The position numbers and the translations under genes are program-made. Below are positions 23,471 through 35,886 of a stretch of 64,000 nt of DNA, piece after piece. The notes under the pieces are model-generated. The model searched no databases. It was not told the origin of the DNA and was given only the letters and a program-made list of their open reading frames with translations. Source of the stretch: Cocos nucifera (taxonomy: Eukaryota; Streptophyta; Magnoliopsida; Arecales; Arecaceae); NCBI GenBank assembly GCA_006176705.1, contig QRFJ01000495.1, positions 496,001-560,000 on the forward strand, given 5' to 3'. The number at the start of each line of letters is the position of its first letter. Positions within the stretch are counted from its first letter, which is position 1.

Positions 23471-25338
23471 TTTCCTGTAGAGAGTCAAAGATTCTAGTTA
23501 GATAATGTAATTTTGACTTGACCAATTTATTTAGGGATTTTATTTTTAAACAAATTAGCTCCCACTATTTTCTCGGATCCCTACACTCCCTCTGTAGAGA
23601 TGCAAAAATCTCCATGATTGATGATTTCTAGTGGGTGGTGCGGTCTCACCAACTGACTCATCACCTCACCTAACAGTTATTGGTGATGGGTTAGCCAATG
23701 AGTGAACAACTCTTGTTCAATGATTCTCTAATCATGGTGCACCCAAACTTGGTCTCTAATTCATGAATCTCACCATATCCGAAATATTGATCCACTCCTT
23801 AGTTAAGTCAGACCCACCATTTGCATAGACTGGGATTCCTAATTGGGTCTCTCACCGTATCCTAAAATATTGAGCCCAATCCATCCTCCAGCCCATAGCA
23901 TCCAATGCCTAATAGACATGGTTGCGTCTTCCCGGTGCAACTGAGCCACTGTATCCAGCCGAGAACAATCAACCCCGGGAAGGGCCCGCACATCTACAAT
24001 GGTGGAAGACCTTAGACTTAATCTTTTCTTAGGGAAGAATTTGATTTAGGTCTCATTAAACTAGACTTGACTTAGTCATAACAATTATGACTAACCTAGT
24101 GGCATGGGTTAGCTCGGATTATTGACCACCTCAGATCAGAACTGAGTCAACAAATATGGCCAGGTAAGTGAGACCGGTGGAAGGAATATGCCATTAACTC
24201 GACAAGAACGCATTCGAGTCGAGTAGCTTCCAATTAAAAATCAGTCGGATCGTATCTGCCAAACTTACCTTAGACACCAAATTATTGAGTCAGAACCAAT
24301 TGGGTTAGCCTACAATCCAGACTCTAACCACTGAGCCTAATTAGGTCTTAGCTTGATCGATCACATCGTGACTCGATCTTGACCCAGACTTAATCCTATT
24401 AGGCTGGTCAATTTAAGCATTGTTGATCCCATCTAACCAACTCTTGATTCGGTTTGATCAACCGCTTAGACCTAATTGAGCTACCCAAGCCCGAACCCAG
24501 TTTTATGAATATGTCTTAGATCTGAAATTCTCAATTTTAGACCTAATTGATATTTCATAAACTTAATTCTTAATTAAGTTAGGGTTCATAAACAAAATAT
24601 GTAAATAAAATCCTAGGGATTTCAGGATCTAGGGATTTTGCAGAAAGTAAGTTTTCAATTTTTGATTAAGGACGAATGCACGCAGCACCCCTACACATCA
24701 TAAGAACACCCCATCGAATGGAAGGAGAGGGTCTTTAAAGCCCTACTTTGTTCTTATGACCGGACGGCCAAGGGAACGCCTTAATCAGAAATAACTAATC
24801 TACAAAAACTAATTAGATCTAAGCATATATCTCATATAAAAAAATAGATCTAATTAAAACATATTTTGTATATATCACATATATCATGCATGCATATTTT
24901 TTCAGATCTAAATTATCTCATAATCATCTAAAAAATTAAATTTAAATTTGATCTTATCAAATAAAATTTAATCTAGACCTATTTGCAGAACTATTCTACA
25001 ACTTGTCTAAACATGCAACTATCATATCTCATATGAATAAATTAAATTTAATTTATTTTTTATTTTTAGATTTGATTATAATATTTATAAAATTAAAAAA
25101 TATTAAATAAATAGATTTAAAAATTATATTTAATCAAATAAAAAATATGATTATACTAGACTACATATAGAATAATTCTATTTCTAGTCTAGTTATTTAT
25201 CTCATATATATTAGATCTAGATTAATTAATTTTAATTTTTTATTTTTTTGATTTTAAATCTAATCACATCTCATGTGATATCTAAAATTATAAATTAATC
25301 AAATTAAATTAGATCTAAATAAATTTTATAAGAACCTG
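23471..25338 (-). other. Copia-1 leader between LTR and gag
   Basis: About 1.9 kb of untranslated leader lies between the primer-binding site and the gag start. It is unusually long and AT-rich. A matching leader of similar length is present in copia-2 (33979-35886). Confidence 0.65.
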
Positions 25339-25350
25339 GCTCTGATACTA
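25339..25350 (-). promoter_or_regulatory. Copia-1 primer-binding site
   Basis: Minus-strand TAGTATCAGAGC differs by one base from TGGTATCAGAGC, the complement of the initiator tRNA-Met 3' end. It lies two bases inside the LTR end. Confidence 0.88.
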
Positions 25351-25352
25351 GT

Positions 25353-27629
25353 TGAAGAAAAATCCTGATTTTTCGGATCAGGTTCATTTAGATCTGATTG
25401 GATCGAGAGGTATATTTTAAAAAAATTTTCTTAGATCTAGATCTGATATGATACTTTTTAGATCTAATTTTATGATTTAATAAATAAAAAAATTAAATTA
25501 AATTAATTTTTAATTAATTTTATCTCGATTTTGGGTAATTTAATTATCCATTGATGATCCTACTGAAGCCCTAAGATTCTGGATCTAGCCACGCAAGCAC
25601 CTGGCCTCTACCAATATCCACTCTGGCTAGATCTAAAGATCTTCTTCTTTTCTTTCTTTTCTTCAAAAATTAGATCTGGATCTGATTTGAAGGATCTTCA
25701 AAACTTCTTCTGAAGAATCCATCGTCTCTGCAGCAGTGCTGCCTTCTTCCTTTTTCGTCAGCCTTTTCTTGCCTGACTCGCACTAATCTGAAGGCCCAAC
25801 TTTCTTGGGTGTGGCATGGAGAGAGAGGGTCAGATGGTGGCATGGAGAAGGAAGAGGAGCAGCCTTAGGGCATGGCTAAGAGGAGGAGATCTTAAAAGTG
25901 GGCGCATATAGGATCTATTTATAGACTCTATGCCATGCAGTGCTGCATCACCCCGACCAATCACGTTGCTTCGTGCAATCAAATCTAAATCTGATTGATG
26001 GAACGACATCATCTGATCCAATCAAATGAGAGACCCATAGGTTCATTCTTATATGGTGCCTAAGACTAGTCAAAGTAGATACCCAAGGGCCATCTAAGTA
26101 GAAACTAAGAAGCAACCTGGAGTCCCATCCGTATGGGACTCCAACATCCCTATCCATGGGCGCACACCATCCTAGGCATGCACCTCCTTCTTTCTAATTT
26201 TCAGAGAGGAGACAAGCCTCTATCTGCTCTTCAATAAGTGCATGACACATGGGTAGATATCCAAGGATTAAAGGTCAATGTTTGACCAAGTTAAAGTACA
26301 AGAATTAGCAGATGATGAAAAATGGCAGGTGTTGTCTCAAATTTATCTCATAAATTAAGATAATCCTTTTCTAACTTGGTGAAGCTCCAGTCAGACCAGG
26401 TAAAGATACCTGAGTGAGCACGAATTCATTTGGCTTAGTAGAGATAACTTTTATGATAGAAAAAGAAGAACGTTAGGCTCAATCGTGTGCTAGCATGATT
26501 TTCTTGAACCAAATTGAATCTTATTCAAATCAATTGAACTGGATTAATCCAATTGATGATATCCAGATCCAAATCCTTATTTATGTGATCCAGTTAGGTT
26601 TAGCTCTATATAATAATGGGATATATTATGATCTCCATCATCGACATCATCGAAACTTCTTTCGATGGATCAAAACTCTTCTGATTCAGACAACTTAGAA
26701 TGATCGATCATCTAAAACATTCTAATTGCTCTCAAAATCCACCAGTGATACCTAGCAGCATATGGTGGCAATCCATCAAAACTAAAAATGAACCTCTTGG
26801 TGCAGCTACTTATGTGATTAAGTTCTTCTATCTTGAGCCCCGATCAGATTAGGATTAAGGTGAACTCGTCAAACCCTAATTTCTATCATAGGATTTAATC
26901 ATTCAATTCAAGTCCGATGTGAAAATTTTAATAGAAACTCTTTCTATTATTTTACTCTCCGCCATGGCCATGGGCTTATGGACTTGATTCTCATGATCAT
27001 CATAGGACTGCTCCTCTTCTATCGAGGTAGATAGATTCCATCTTGGTGCAATCCAATTCCTACAATGAACATGCTATAGCCAACATGCACCTCAGGATTT
27101 TGAATGGCTAGAAGACCGAGTCATGGTATAGTCAAACTATAACACCCTCAAGGTGAACTGCCGATGCACCTCAGATCAAAGAACCAGACACATCACTGCA
27201 GCATCGAATCAGTCATCGACGAGAAGGTAGACTTTCTTATGCCTACTCGAGGTGGTCATGCTTAGTGCCCTCATTCTCTAACTAGTATTGTACTCTCGCT
27301 TCAGTGTCTCTATACCGTAGTCTCAAGACTCATCTACTATAGAGAAGTGATTGTATACTAATCTTTCGGATTAATCACCATCCTCATGATGATCCTACGG
27401 TCAGAAGCATTTTATGAGTTAATAAATAAAAATTTATCTTAAATTTTTAACTCTTAAAAATATGAATTATCATTACCATTAACTCAAGGAATGTATCATG
27501 GATACTAAATACACATATAAGATAGAAAATAATCTATTTTATTATTTATAGTCAAAATTATAATTTTGCCCTTAGAAATGTATTACAAGTGTTAGTCAAT
27601 TCTGGCTTCTAGGGCACACATATCTAACA
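25353..27629 (-). repeat. Copia-1 5' LTR
   Basis: Runs from TGTTAGATATG (27629) to TTTTTCTTCA (25353). The TATA box TATAAATAG is at 25923-25915. It differs from the 3' LTR mostly by transitions, with this copy more AT-rich. Confidence 0.9.
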
Positions 27630-27634
27630 ATTTC

Positions 27635-28581
27635 TTCTTCAGAAAGAATAGTAGGTCATTCTTCTGAAGATCGTCCTTTAGTGCGACCATGGCGATAGAT
27701 TGGTCCAAGTTTTGGATCTTCAGTGCAGCAGCATTGAAATGATCGACATAAGCCTAAATGGACTCTCCTTCCTACTGCTTGATATTGATAAGAGAGTCTG
27801 AGCCTCGCCTAGAATGTTGGCTGTTAACAAAATAAACTACAAACTGATGGCTTATTTAGTCGAAGGAGAAGATTATACCCGACTTCAATGCTAAGTATCA
27901 GTTTCTCGCTGCTCCCTTTAGAATAGATGAAAAAGCTCGACACAAGATGGCATCTAATGCACCATGAAGCAATATCATAGTCCAAAAGACCTCCAGGTGG
28001 TCAACCAGATTAGTGGTCCTATCGTAGCTCGCGAATTGGGAGAGCTTGAAGTTCGATGGGATCGACTCCTACATGATTCTCTAGGAGAAAGGAGGGTCGG
28101 TGTAGATGTTGTCGTGGTTAGCTGGGACAGCATGGCGGAGCTCCTCAATCCATCGATCCATTTTCTGGAGTTTTTGATTGAGGGCCTCATCTCAATCGTA
28201 GATCTTGAAAGATTTTTGGCTATAGATAGGAAAGGTTTCCTTCAGAGAAGAAACATGGTCTGAGCAAGGGTCGTCTACTTTCCATTTTTTCTTCTCAGGA
28301 GTATTGGATCTACTGACCCAAGTGTGCTTTCTTGGGACTGGTTCTTAATATTTCGATGGGAGGTTTTTGGGCTGAACTACCTTAGAAGGTTGCTGCATAA
28401 CTTGCATCATTTCGATGAGGCTCCGAACCTACTGTACCACTAGGTTGAATTGCTCTGGATCTACCATAGCCATCGGTGGAGGGGGTTATGGTGCCGGTGA
28501 TGGTGTTGAGGCACGAAGATTTGGCTCAGATCTAACGGTAGAGGCAATGGATCTCCGAGTGATTTTCTTCTTTGGGTGCAT
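27635..28581 (-). pseudogene. G2 gag, N-terminal half (copy I)
   Basis: The start is MHPKKKITRRS at 28581. Downstream is ELRHAVPA, then a core reading YVDHFNAAALKIQNLDQSIA and a segment ending KNDLLF just before copia-1. This is the standard order of a Tat gag. Stops are present, for example within about 28090-28060. Confidence 0.8.
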
Positions 28582-28697
28582 TCCGGAGACTAAGAAGGAT
28601 TAGGCAGAGATGGATCTTGAAAAAGAGAACAATCAGAATCGACTGAGCATTCCTTTTAGAATAAGAGCTCAGCAAGCCCCTCCTCTAGCACCAATTC

Positions 28698-29849
28698 TAT
28701 TAGTGCAGAATATGGTTGATGCCAGATCAAGCTGGAGTTGAGGAAGAAGAGGCTACCACTGTTGACCAGCAAAATAAAGTTTCGTTCGGAGTTGGGGATG
28801 GTGGCTCCGATAGGATCCTCCGACGATCAAGTCAGCTCTTCTGACCAATAGAAATGGAGTACTCAAAGTAATGAGAAGAAAAGTGAGAGCTTGGAGAAAA
28901 CATATCTGGAGGATTTCTTTTATAGACAAAGTCTGTAATAAATTGATGGCGACAGTCATAACTACCTAGTAGTGGGCCATTCAGGGTGATGTGAAGTTTG
29001 TTACAAAGGATGAGTGGTTGTTTATCATGGCATGCCAGTTTGTTAGGATTTAATAGTTAAAGCCTAGATGAACCATGCCTCAGCAAATTGAGGGAGGTTT
29101 GGGATGTCCTCAAGATCAATCATGCATTGTTTGATATTTGTTTTATCTAGAATGGATGCCAAGGTCCTTCCAATGATGGAAAGAAGTTCTTCTGAAATGA
29201 GTCCTTTTGAATAGCTAGAAGGAGTTTAGAAGGAAGCCTACTGAAGGAGTCCAGGATGAGTTCAACTTGAAAGGAAGCCCATTTAAGGGAAGGGTTTGGA
29301 GTCCGACTGATGGAGAAGCTTGGAAGAAGTTCGACTGATAGAGAATCCTTAAAGAAGTTTGACTAAAGAAAAAGTCTGGATGGAGTCCTGCTGAAGAAGA
29401 AGCCCGGTAGGAGTCCGACTGAAGGAGAAGCTCGAAAGGAGTCTGACTGATGAAGAAGCTCGAAAGGAGTCTGACTGATGGAAAAGTCCGAAAAAAGTTC
29501 GACCGATGGAGAAGCTTAGAAGTTCGACTGAAGGAGAAGCTTGGAAGGAGTTTAACTGATGGAGAAGCTCAGATGGAGTCCTGCTGAAGGAAAAGTCCGA
29601 AAGGAGTCTGACTGATGGAGAAGCCCGATGGGAGTCCGACTAAAGGAGAAGCCCGAAAGAAGTTCGACTGATGGAGAAGCCCAGATAGAGTTTTACTGAA
29701 GGAGAAGTCCGATGGAAGTTTGACTGAAGGAGAAGTCCGAAAGAAGTCCGACTGATAGAGAAGCCCAGAAGGAGTTTGACTGATGGAGAAGTTTGGAAGG
29801 AATTCGACCAAAGAAGAAGCCCGAAAGAAGTTCGACTGATGGAGAAGCC
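28698..29849 (-). repeat. G2 5' LTR, second part (inverted, copy I)
   Basis: On the minus strand it ends TTCTGCACTAATA at 28698, next to the primer-binding region ATTGGTGCTAGAGGAGGGG. A TATAAAAG box lies near 28920. Between about 29280 and 29849 it is made of about 29-bp repeats (GGAGAAGCCCGAAAGGAGT on the plus strand). It stops at the inversion breakpoint. Confidence 0.82.
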
Positions 29850-31455
29850 AAAGAATATAAACAAACAATGGAATCGAATATGAAGCTCTGATAATAGAAT
29901 TAAGGATAGCTAAAGAATTAGAAGTAGACCGAGGCTCCAAGCTTATAGTGATTCTCAACTAGTGGTCAGACAAGTTAGTGGCAATTATGAAGCTTGAGAG
30001 GAAAACATGATAAAATATCTTAAAAAAATGAAGAACTTGACTCCGACCTTCAGCAGTTTTAGCATTCAATAGATTTCAAGAGCAGAAAATATCAAAACCG
30101 ATCTTTTCTCTAAATTGGCCACACTAGCCCCAGCCAAACTATCCAAGAAAGTCTTCTTCGAAGTTTTGAAATGTTCAAGTTTGGAAGAACCACAATCTGT
30201 GGTGCAAGTCGAGCATGAGCCAAGCTAGAACCTACTGCTCACTTACCTCAAAGATGGAGTTCTACCTTATGACCCACAAGAAGCTCAAAAATTAAAGAAT
30301 TAGGCCTCCTAGTATGTCCTCTATGAAGGTAAGTTATACAAAAGGTCATATTCTTTGCCACTCTTAAAATATCTCTGATCCTTTGAAGCCAACTTTGTAT
30401 TATAGAAAGTGTATGAAGAAATTTGCGGGAGTCATTTGGGAGCTCGATCCTTGTCTCACAAACTACTTCGGCAGGACTACTATTGGCCGATAATGTACCA
30501 TAATTTTATAGAGTATGTCAGGAAGTGTGACTGGTGTTAGCGAAATATGAACATTCAAAGATAGCCAACCTCTGAGCTTACCTTCCTGAGCGCTCCATGG
30601 CCATTTGCATAATAGGGAATGGACATACTTGGACCCTTTTTCATGGTGTCTTGATAGTAGAAGTACCTCCTGGTGGCAATCGATTACTTTATAAAGTGGA
30701 TTGAAGCCGAATCTCTAACCAAAATCATTGAGGCAAAAGTACAGGACTTCATTTGGATGTCCATTGTTTGTAGATTCGGCTTACCTCGAACTCTCATAAC
30801 AGATAATGGGCTATAGTTTATCGGAGTAAAATTTGTCAAGTTCAGTGAAGACTTGAATATCTCTCATAATTTTATATCAGTAGATTATTCACAAGTAAAC
30901 AACGAGGCCGAGGTAACCAATAGAACCCTACTGTAAGGAATCAAAGCAAGACTTGAGAGGACAAAAGAAACTTGGATAAACAAACTTTATCATATACTCT
31001 CAACATACCGAACTATCCAAAAATTATCAACTGAAGAGACTCCATTCGCCTTAGCCTTTAGAACAGAAGCTGTCATCCCAATAGAGCTTAAACTTCCATC
31101 GGTGTGAGTTATGGATTTTAATGAACAACATAACTCACAGAATCTCAGGGCTAACCTCGACTTGCTGGAAGAAAAATAAAAAAAAACTCAAGTTCGGATG
31201 GCTGCTTATAGACGGAAAGTAGTTCGATATTACAATTCCAGAGTCGGAGATAAAGTATTCAGAGTAGGAGACTTGCTGCTTCGACGAGCAGCTATCTCAC
31301 AGCCTCAGAACCAAAGAATACTTGTCCTAAATTGAGAAGGACCTTACGAGGTCAAGGAGGTCATCCGGCCTAGGATGTATTACTTGAAAGAGCTTGAAGG
31401 AGCCGACCTATCCCGATCGTGGAACTCGATAAACTTGTGGATGTATTATCAATAA
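29850..31455 (+). pseudogene. G2 RNase H C-terminus and integrase (copy I)
   Basis: Plus strand, beginning at the breakpoint with NNGIEYEALI and then AYSDSQLVVRQVSGNYEA of RNase H. Integrase follows with the zinc-binding HLGARSLSHKLL at about 30432, GMDILGPF (first catalytic Asp, near 30615), ITDNG (second, near 30797) and NNEAEV (Glu, near 30901). The tail ends EGPYEVKEVIRPR and MYYQ-stop at 31453-31455. Several in-frame stops make it inactive. Confidence 0.87.
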
Positions 31456-31539
31456 ATTCATTCCAATAAAATCCTTTTACCTTAGCATCTTAGTCCTTGT
31501 TGTAAAATGGTAATGATAAGAAATAATCTCCCAAGCTTC

Positions 31540-31671
31540 GCCATTGGACAAAAAAATAGCCATTTTAGCAGTAAGAGAAGAACCTCATCCTAACATGAGT
31601 AAGATGAAGGCCTCGTTAATGTAAGATGAGAGGAGGGAAGAGGTCCTAGCAGCGGCCCTTATGTGCCCCTA
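31540..31671. repeat. First copy of the about 115-bp repeat (before copia-2)
   Basis: A degenerate hairpin unit (CCATTTTAGCAG ... CATCCTAACATG) followed by CCTCGTTAATGTAAGATGAG and AGCGGCCCTTATGTGCCCCT. Copia-2 inserted at its end; the array resumes at 42213. Confidence 0.75.
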
Positions 31672-31676
31672 CATCC

Positions 31677-33965
31677 TATTAGATATGTGTGCCCTAGAAA
31701 CTAGAATTGGCTAACACTTGTAATACACTTCTAAGGGCAAAATTATAATTTTGACTATAAATAATAAAATAAATTATTTTCTATCATAAATGTGTATTTA
31801 GTGTCTGTGATACATCCCTTGAGTTAATGGTAATGATAATTCTTATTTTCAAGAGTTGAAAATTTAAGACAGAAATTTTCATTATTAACTCATAAAATGC
31901 TCTTGATCGTAGGAACATCATGAGGATGGTGATTGATCCAGAAGGTTGGTGTACAATCGCTTCAGTAGATGAGTCTTGAATCTATGGTGTGGAGACACCA
32001 GAGTGAGAGTACAGGTACTCATTAGAGAATGAGGGTCACTGAGCATGACCACCTCGAGTAGTCATAAGAAAGTCTACCTTCTCATCGATGACTGACTCGA
32101 AGCTACAGTGGTGTGTCTGATTCTTTGATCTGAGGTGCATCAACAGTTCACCTTGAGGGTGTTATAGTTTGACTACACCATGACTCGGTCTCCTAGCCAT
32201 TCAAAATCCTGAGGTGTATGTTGGCTATAGCATGTTCATTGTAGGAATTGGATTGCACCAAGAGAAAATCTATCTACCTCGGTAGATAAGGAGCAGCCTT
32301 ATGATGATCATGAGAATCAAGTCCATAAGTCCATGGCCATGGTAGAGTGAAATAATAGAAAGAGTTTCTATTAAGATTTTCACATCAGACTTGAATTGAA
32401 TGATTAAATCATATGATAGAAATTAGGGTTTGACGAGTTCACCTTAACCCTAATCTGATCGGGGCTCAAGATAGAAGAACTTAATCACACAAGTAGCTGC
32501 ACTAAGAGGTTCATTTTTAGTTTTGATGGGTTGCCATCATATACTGCTAGGTGTCATTGGTGGATTTTGGGAGCAAGTAAAATAATTTAGATGATCGATC
32601 ATTCTAGTTGTCTAAATTAGAAGAGTTCTGATCCATCGAAAAGAGTTTCGATGATGTCGATAATAGAGATCACGACATATCCCATTACTATACAGAACTA
32701 AACCTAACTAGGTCACAAAATAAGGGTTTGGATTTGGATATGATTAATTGGACTAACCCAATTCAATTGATTTGAATAAGATTCAATTAGGTTCAAGACA
32801 ATCGTGCTAGCACACGATTGAGCCTAACATTCTCTTTCTATTATCATTAAAAATTATCTTGACTGAGCCAAATGTATTTGTGCTCACTCAGATATCTTTA
32901 CTTGGTCTGACTGAAGCTTGTTTATGTTAGAAAAGGATTGTCTTAATTTATAAGATAAATTTGAGATAATATCTGCCATTTTTCATCACCTGCTAATTCT
33001 TGTCTTTGACTTTGGTCAAACATTGATCTTTGACACTTAGACATCTTCCCATGTGTCATGCACCTATAGGAGAGCAGATAGGGGCTTGTCCCCTTGCTAG
33101 ATTTTGGAAAGGAGGGGGCACATGCCTAGGGAGGCGTGTGCCCATGGATAGGGATGCCTGGAGTTCTATACAAATAGGACTCCAGGTCTTTCTTGGATTC
33201 TACTTAGGTGGCCTCTAGCTATAGACTTTGACTAGTCTTAGGCACCATTTAAGGATGAATTAGTGGAGCTCTCATCTGATTAGATCAGGTGATGTCATCT
33301 CACCAATCAAATTTAGATCTGATTGCACGAAGCAACGTGATTGATCGGGATGATGTGGCACTGCATGGCACAGTAGGGTTTATATAACCCCGTTTTGCGC
33401 CTTACTTTCATAGAGTTTTCTCTCTTAGCCATGCCCTAGAGGCTGCCCTCTTCCATCCTCCATGCCATCTTCTAGTTCTCTCTCTCCTCTCCATGCCCCA
33501 ATGAAATGTTGGGCTCTTAGTTGGTGTGATCCAGATAAGAAAAAGCTAACGGAAGAGGAAGAAAGGCAGCACTGCTGCAGAGACGATATAGATCTTTCGA
33601 AAGAATTTTGAAGATCCTCCAATTAGATCAGATCTATATTTGAGAGAGATAAAAGAGGAATAAGTACTCTAGATCCAGCTCGAGTGATAATCGATAGAGT
33701 CAGCGGACTTGCGTGGCTAGATCCAGAACCTCAGGGCTAATTTTAGTGGATCATCTAAAAGGATAATCTGAATTATCAGCCATCAGGTATAAACTAAAAT
33801 TAGTTTAAGTTATATTTTATTTTATTTATTAGATCTATAAAATTAGATCTAAAATATCTCTTATTTGATATCTAGAATACTGAGAAATTTTTTTTTGAAA
33901 TATACTCTTTTGATCCGATCAAATCTGAACGAATCCTGATCCAAAATATCAAGATTTTCTCTTCA
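31677..33965 (+). repeat. Copia-2 5' LTR
   Basis: Starts TATTAGATATGTGTGCCC (first G of TG mutated) and ends TTTTCTCTTCA. A TATATAA box is at about 33381-33387. The leader after it has pyrimidine-rich TTCTCTCTTAGCC. Confidence 0.9.
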
Positions 33966-33966
33966 C

Positions 33967-33978
33967 TGGTATCAGAGC
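33967..33978 (+). promoter_or_regulatory. Copia-2 primer-binding site
   Basis: TGGTATCAGAGC is an exact complement of the initiator tRNA-Met 3' end, one base after the LTR. Confidence 0.93.
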
Positions 33979-35886
33979 TAGATTCTCAAAAATTATTTAG
34001 ATTAATTTTATATTTATTATTTATAATCTAATAAATCAGATTGATTTAGATATTATATGAAGATATGATTAGATCTTTATAAATTAAAAAAATTAAAAAA
34101 TTAGATAATATGAAGATTCAAGTTCTACAATATGCATGACTAAGTTATAAAATAGAATAGTTTCTATACATAGTCTTGCATAATCATGTTTATTTGATTA
34201 AATTATGATTTTAGATTTATTTATTTTTTATTTTTTAAATATATAAATATTATAATAAGATCTTAAAAATAAAAAATAAATTAATTTAAATTTTAGATTT
34301 ATGAGATATGATTTATGCATGTTTAGACTAGTTATAGAATAGTTCTCATAATTAAGCTAGATTAAAATTTATTTTGATGTGATCAAATTTAAATTTAATT
34401 TTTTAAATAATTATGAGATAATTAAGATCTTGAAAAATATGCATGATATGATATATGAGTGTATATGCAAAAATATTGTATAAAGTTATGATCATATTTT
34501 ATATATGAGATATTGATTGTTAGATCTAACTAGTTTTGTGTATTTATATTTTTTGATTAAGGCGTTCCTCCTTGGCCGTCAGTCATAAGAATAAAAGTAG
34601 GGATTTAAATACTCTCTCCTTGCATCGATGGGTGTTCTTATGATGTGTTGGTAGGGATGGCTGCGCATTCGTCCTTAATCAAAATCAAAAAACTTACTTT
34701 TGCAAATCTTGAATCCCTGAAATCTATAGATTTGTTTTATTTAATATTTTGTTTTGTGAACCTAACTAATTAAGAATTAAGATTATAAATATATGTTAGA
34801 TTCTAAAATTTGAGAAATTTCAGTCTAAGACATATTTCATTAATATATGGGTTCGAACTTGGGTAGCTCAATTAAGGTCTAAGTGGTTGATCAAATTGAA
34901 TCAAGAGTTGGTTTTAGATGGGATCAACAGTGTTAAATTGACTAGCCTAATAGGATTAGTCTGGGTAAGATCGAGTCACGTGAGTAGATCGATCAGATAA
35001 GACCTAATTAGGCTTAATGGTTAAGTCTGGATTATAGGCACCTATTGATTCTGGCTTCAATAATTTGGTGTCTAAGGTAAGTCTGGCAATAATACGACCG
35101 ACTGATTTTTAATTAGGAGATTACTCGATCGAATGTACTTCTTTATCGATGTTAATGGTATATCCTTCCATCGATCTCACTTACCTGAACCATATTTGTT
35201 GGCTCAGTCACTGATCTGAAGGTGGTTCATAATCCGAGCTAATCCCATGCCACTAGAGTTAGTCCATAATGGTTTATGACTATGTCAAAGTCTAGTTTTA
35301 ATGAGACCTAAATCAAATCTTCTAAAGAAGAAAGATTAGTCAAATCTTTCCACATTGTATATGTGCGGCCTTTTCCGGAATTGATTGTTCTCGACTGGTT
35401 ACAGTGATTTAAGTTGGCATCGAAAAGATGCAGACCAGTCCTATTAGACATTGTGCCTAGGGCTAGAGGATGGATTGGGCTTAATATTTTGAATACGATG
35501 AGATGACTCAATATTAAGGAATCCAATCTATGCAAATGGTGGGTCTGAACTTAAACTAAGAAGTGATATATTTCGAGACATAGGATATTCATGAATTAGA
35601 GACGAAAATGTTTGGATGACCACCATGATTGAGAATTAATTGAAACAAGAGTTGTTTAACTCATTGGCTACCCATCACATAACTGTTAGGTGAGGATTGA
35701 GTCTTGTTGGTGGAACCCGCACCACCTATTAGAAATTCATTTAATCAATGGAAAATTTTTGCATCTCTACAAAGGGAGTGTAGGGATCCAAAAAAATAGT
35801 GAAAACTAATTTATTTAAAAATAAAATCTCTAAATAAATTGGTTAAGTCTTAATTACAATATCTAACTGAAACTTTGAACTCACTA
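33979..35886 (+). other. Copia-2 leader between LTR and gag
   Basis: About 1.9 kb without coding sequence. It parallels the copia-1 leader. Confidence 0.65.

Larger units (their letters stand above)
17180..27629 (-). mobile_element. Copia-1: complete but inactive Ty1/copia element, minus strand
   Basis: Two LTRs of about 2.28 kb flank a 5.9-kb interior. The 5-bp target duplication ATTTC is present at 17175-17179 and 27630-27634, so both ends are exact. A primer-binding site for initiator tRNA-Met, gag-pol remnants and a purine-rich tract are in the right order for minus-strand reading. It lies inside the G2 gag. Confidence 0.93.

Noticed and set aside
29569..29958. Minus-strand open frame with GLLHQSNFFRASP-like repeats
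   Set aside because: It is the approximately 29-bp LTR repeat read in a stop-free frame. The same applies to 56067-57245 on the plus strand and 63258-63876.
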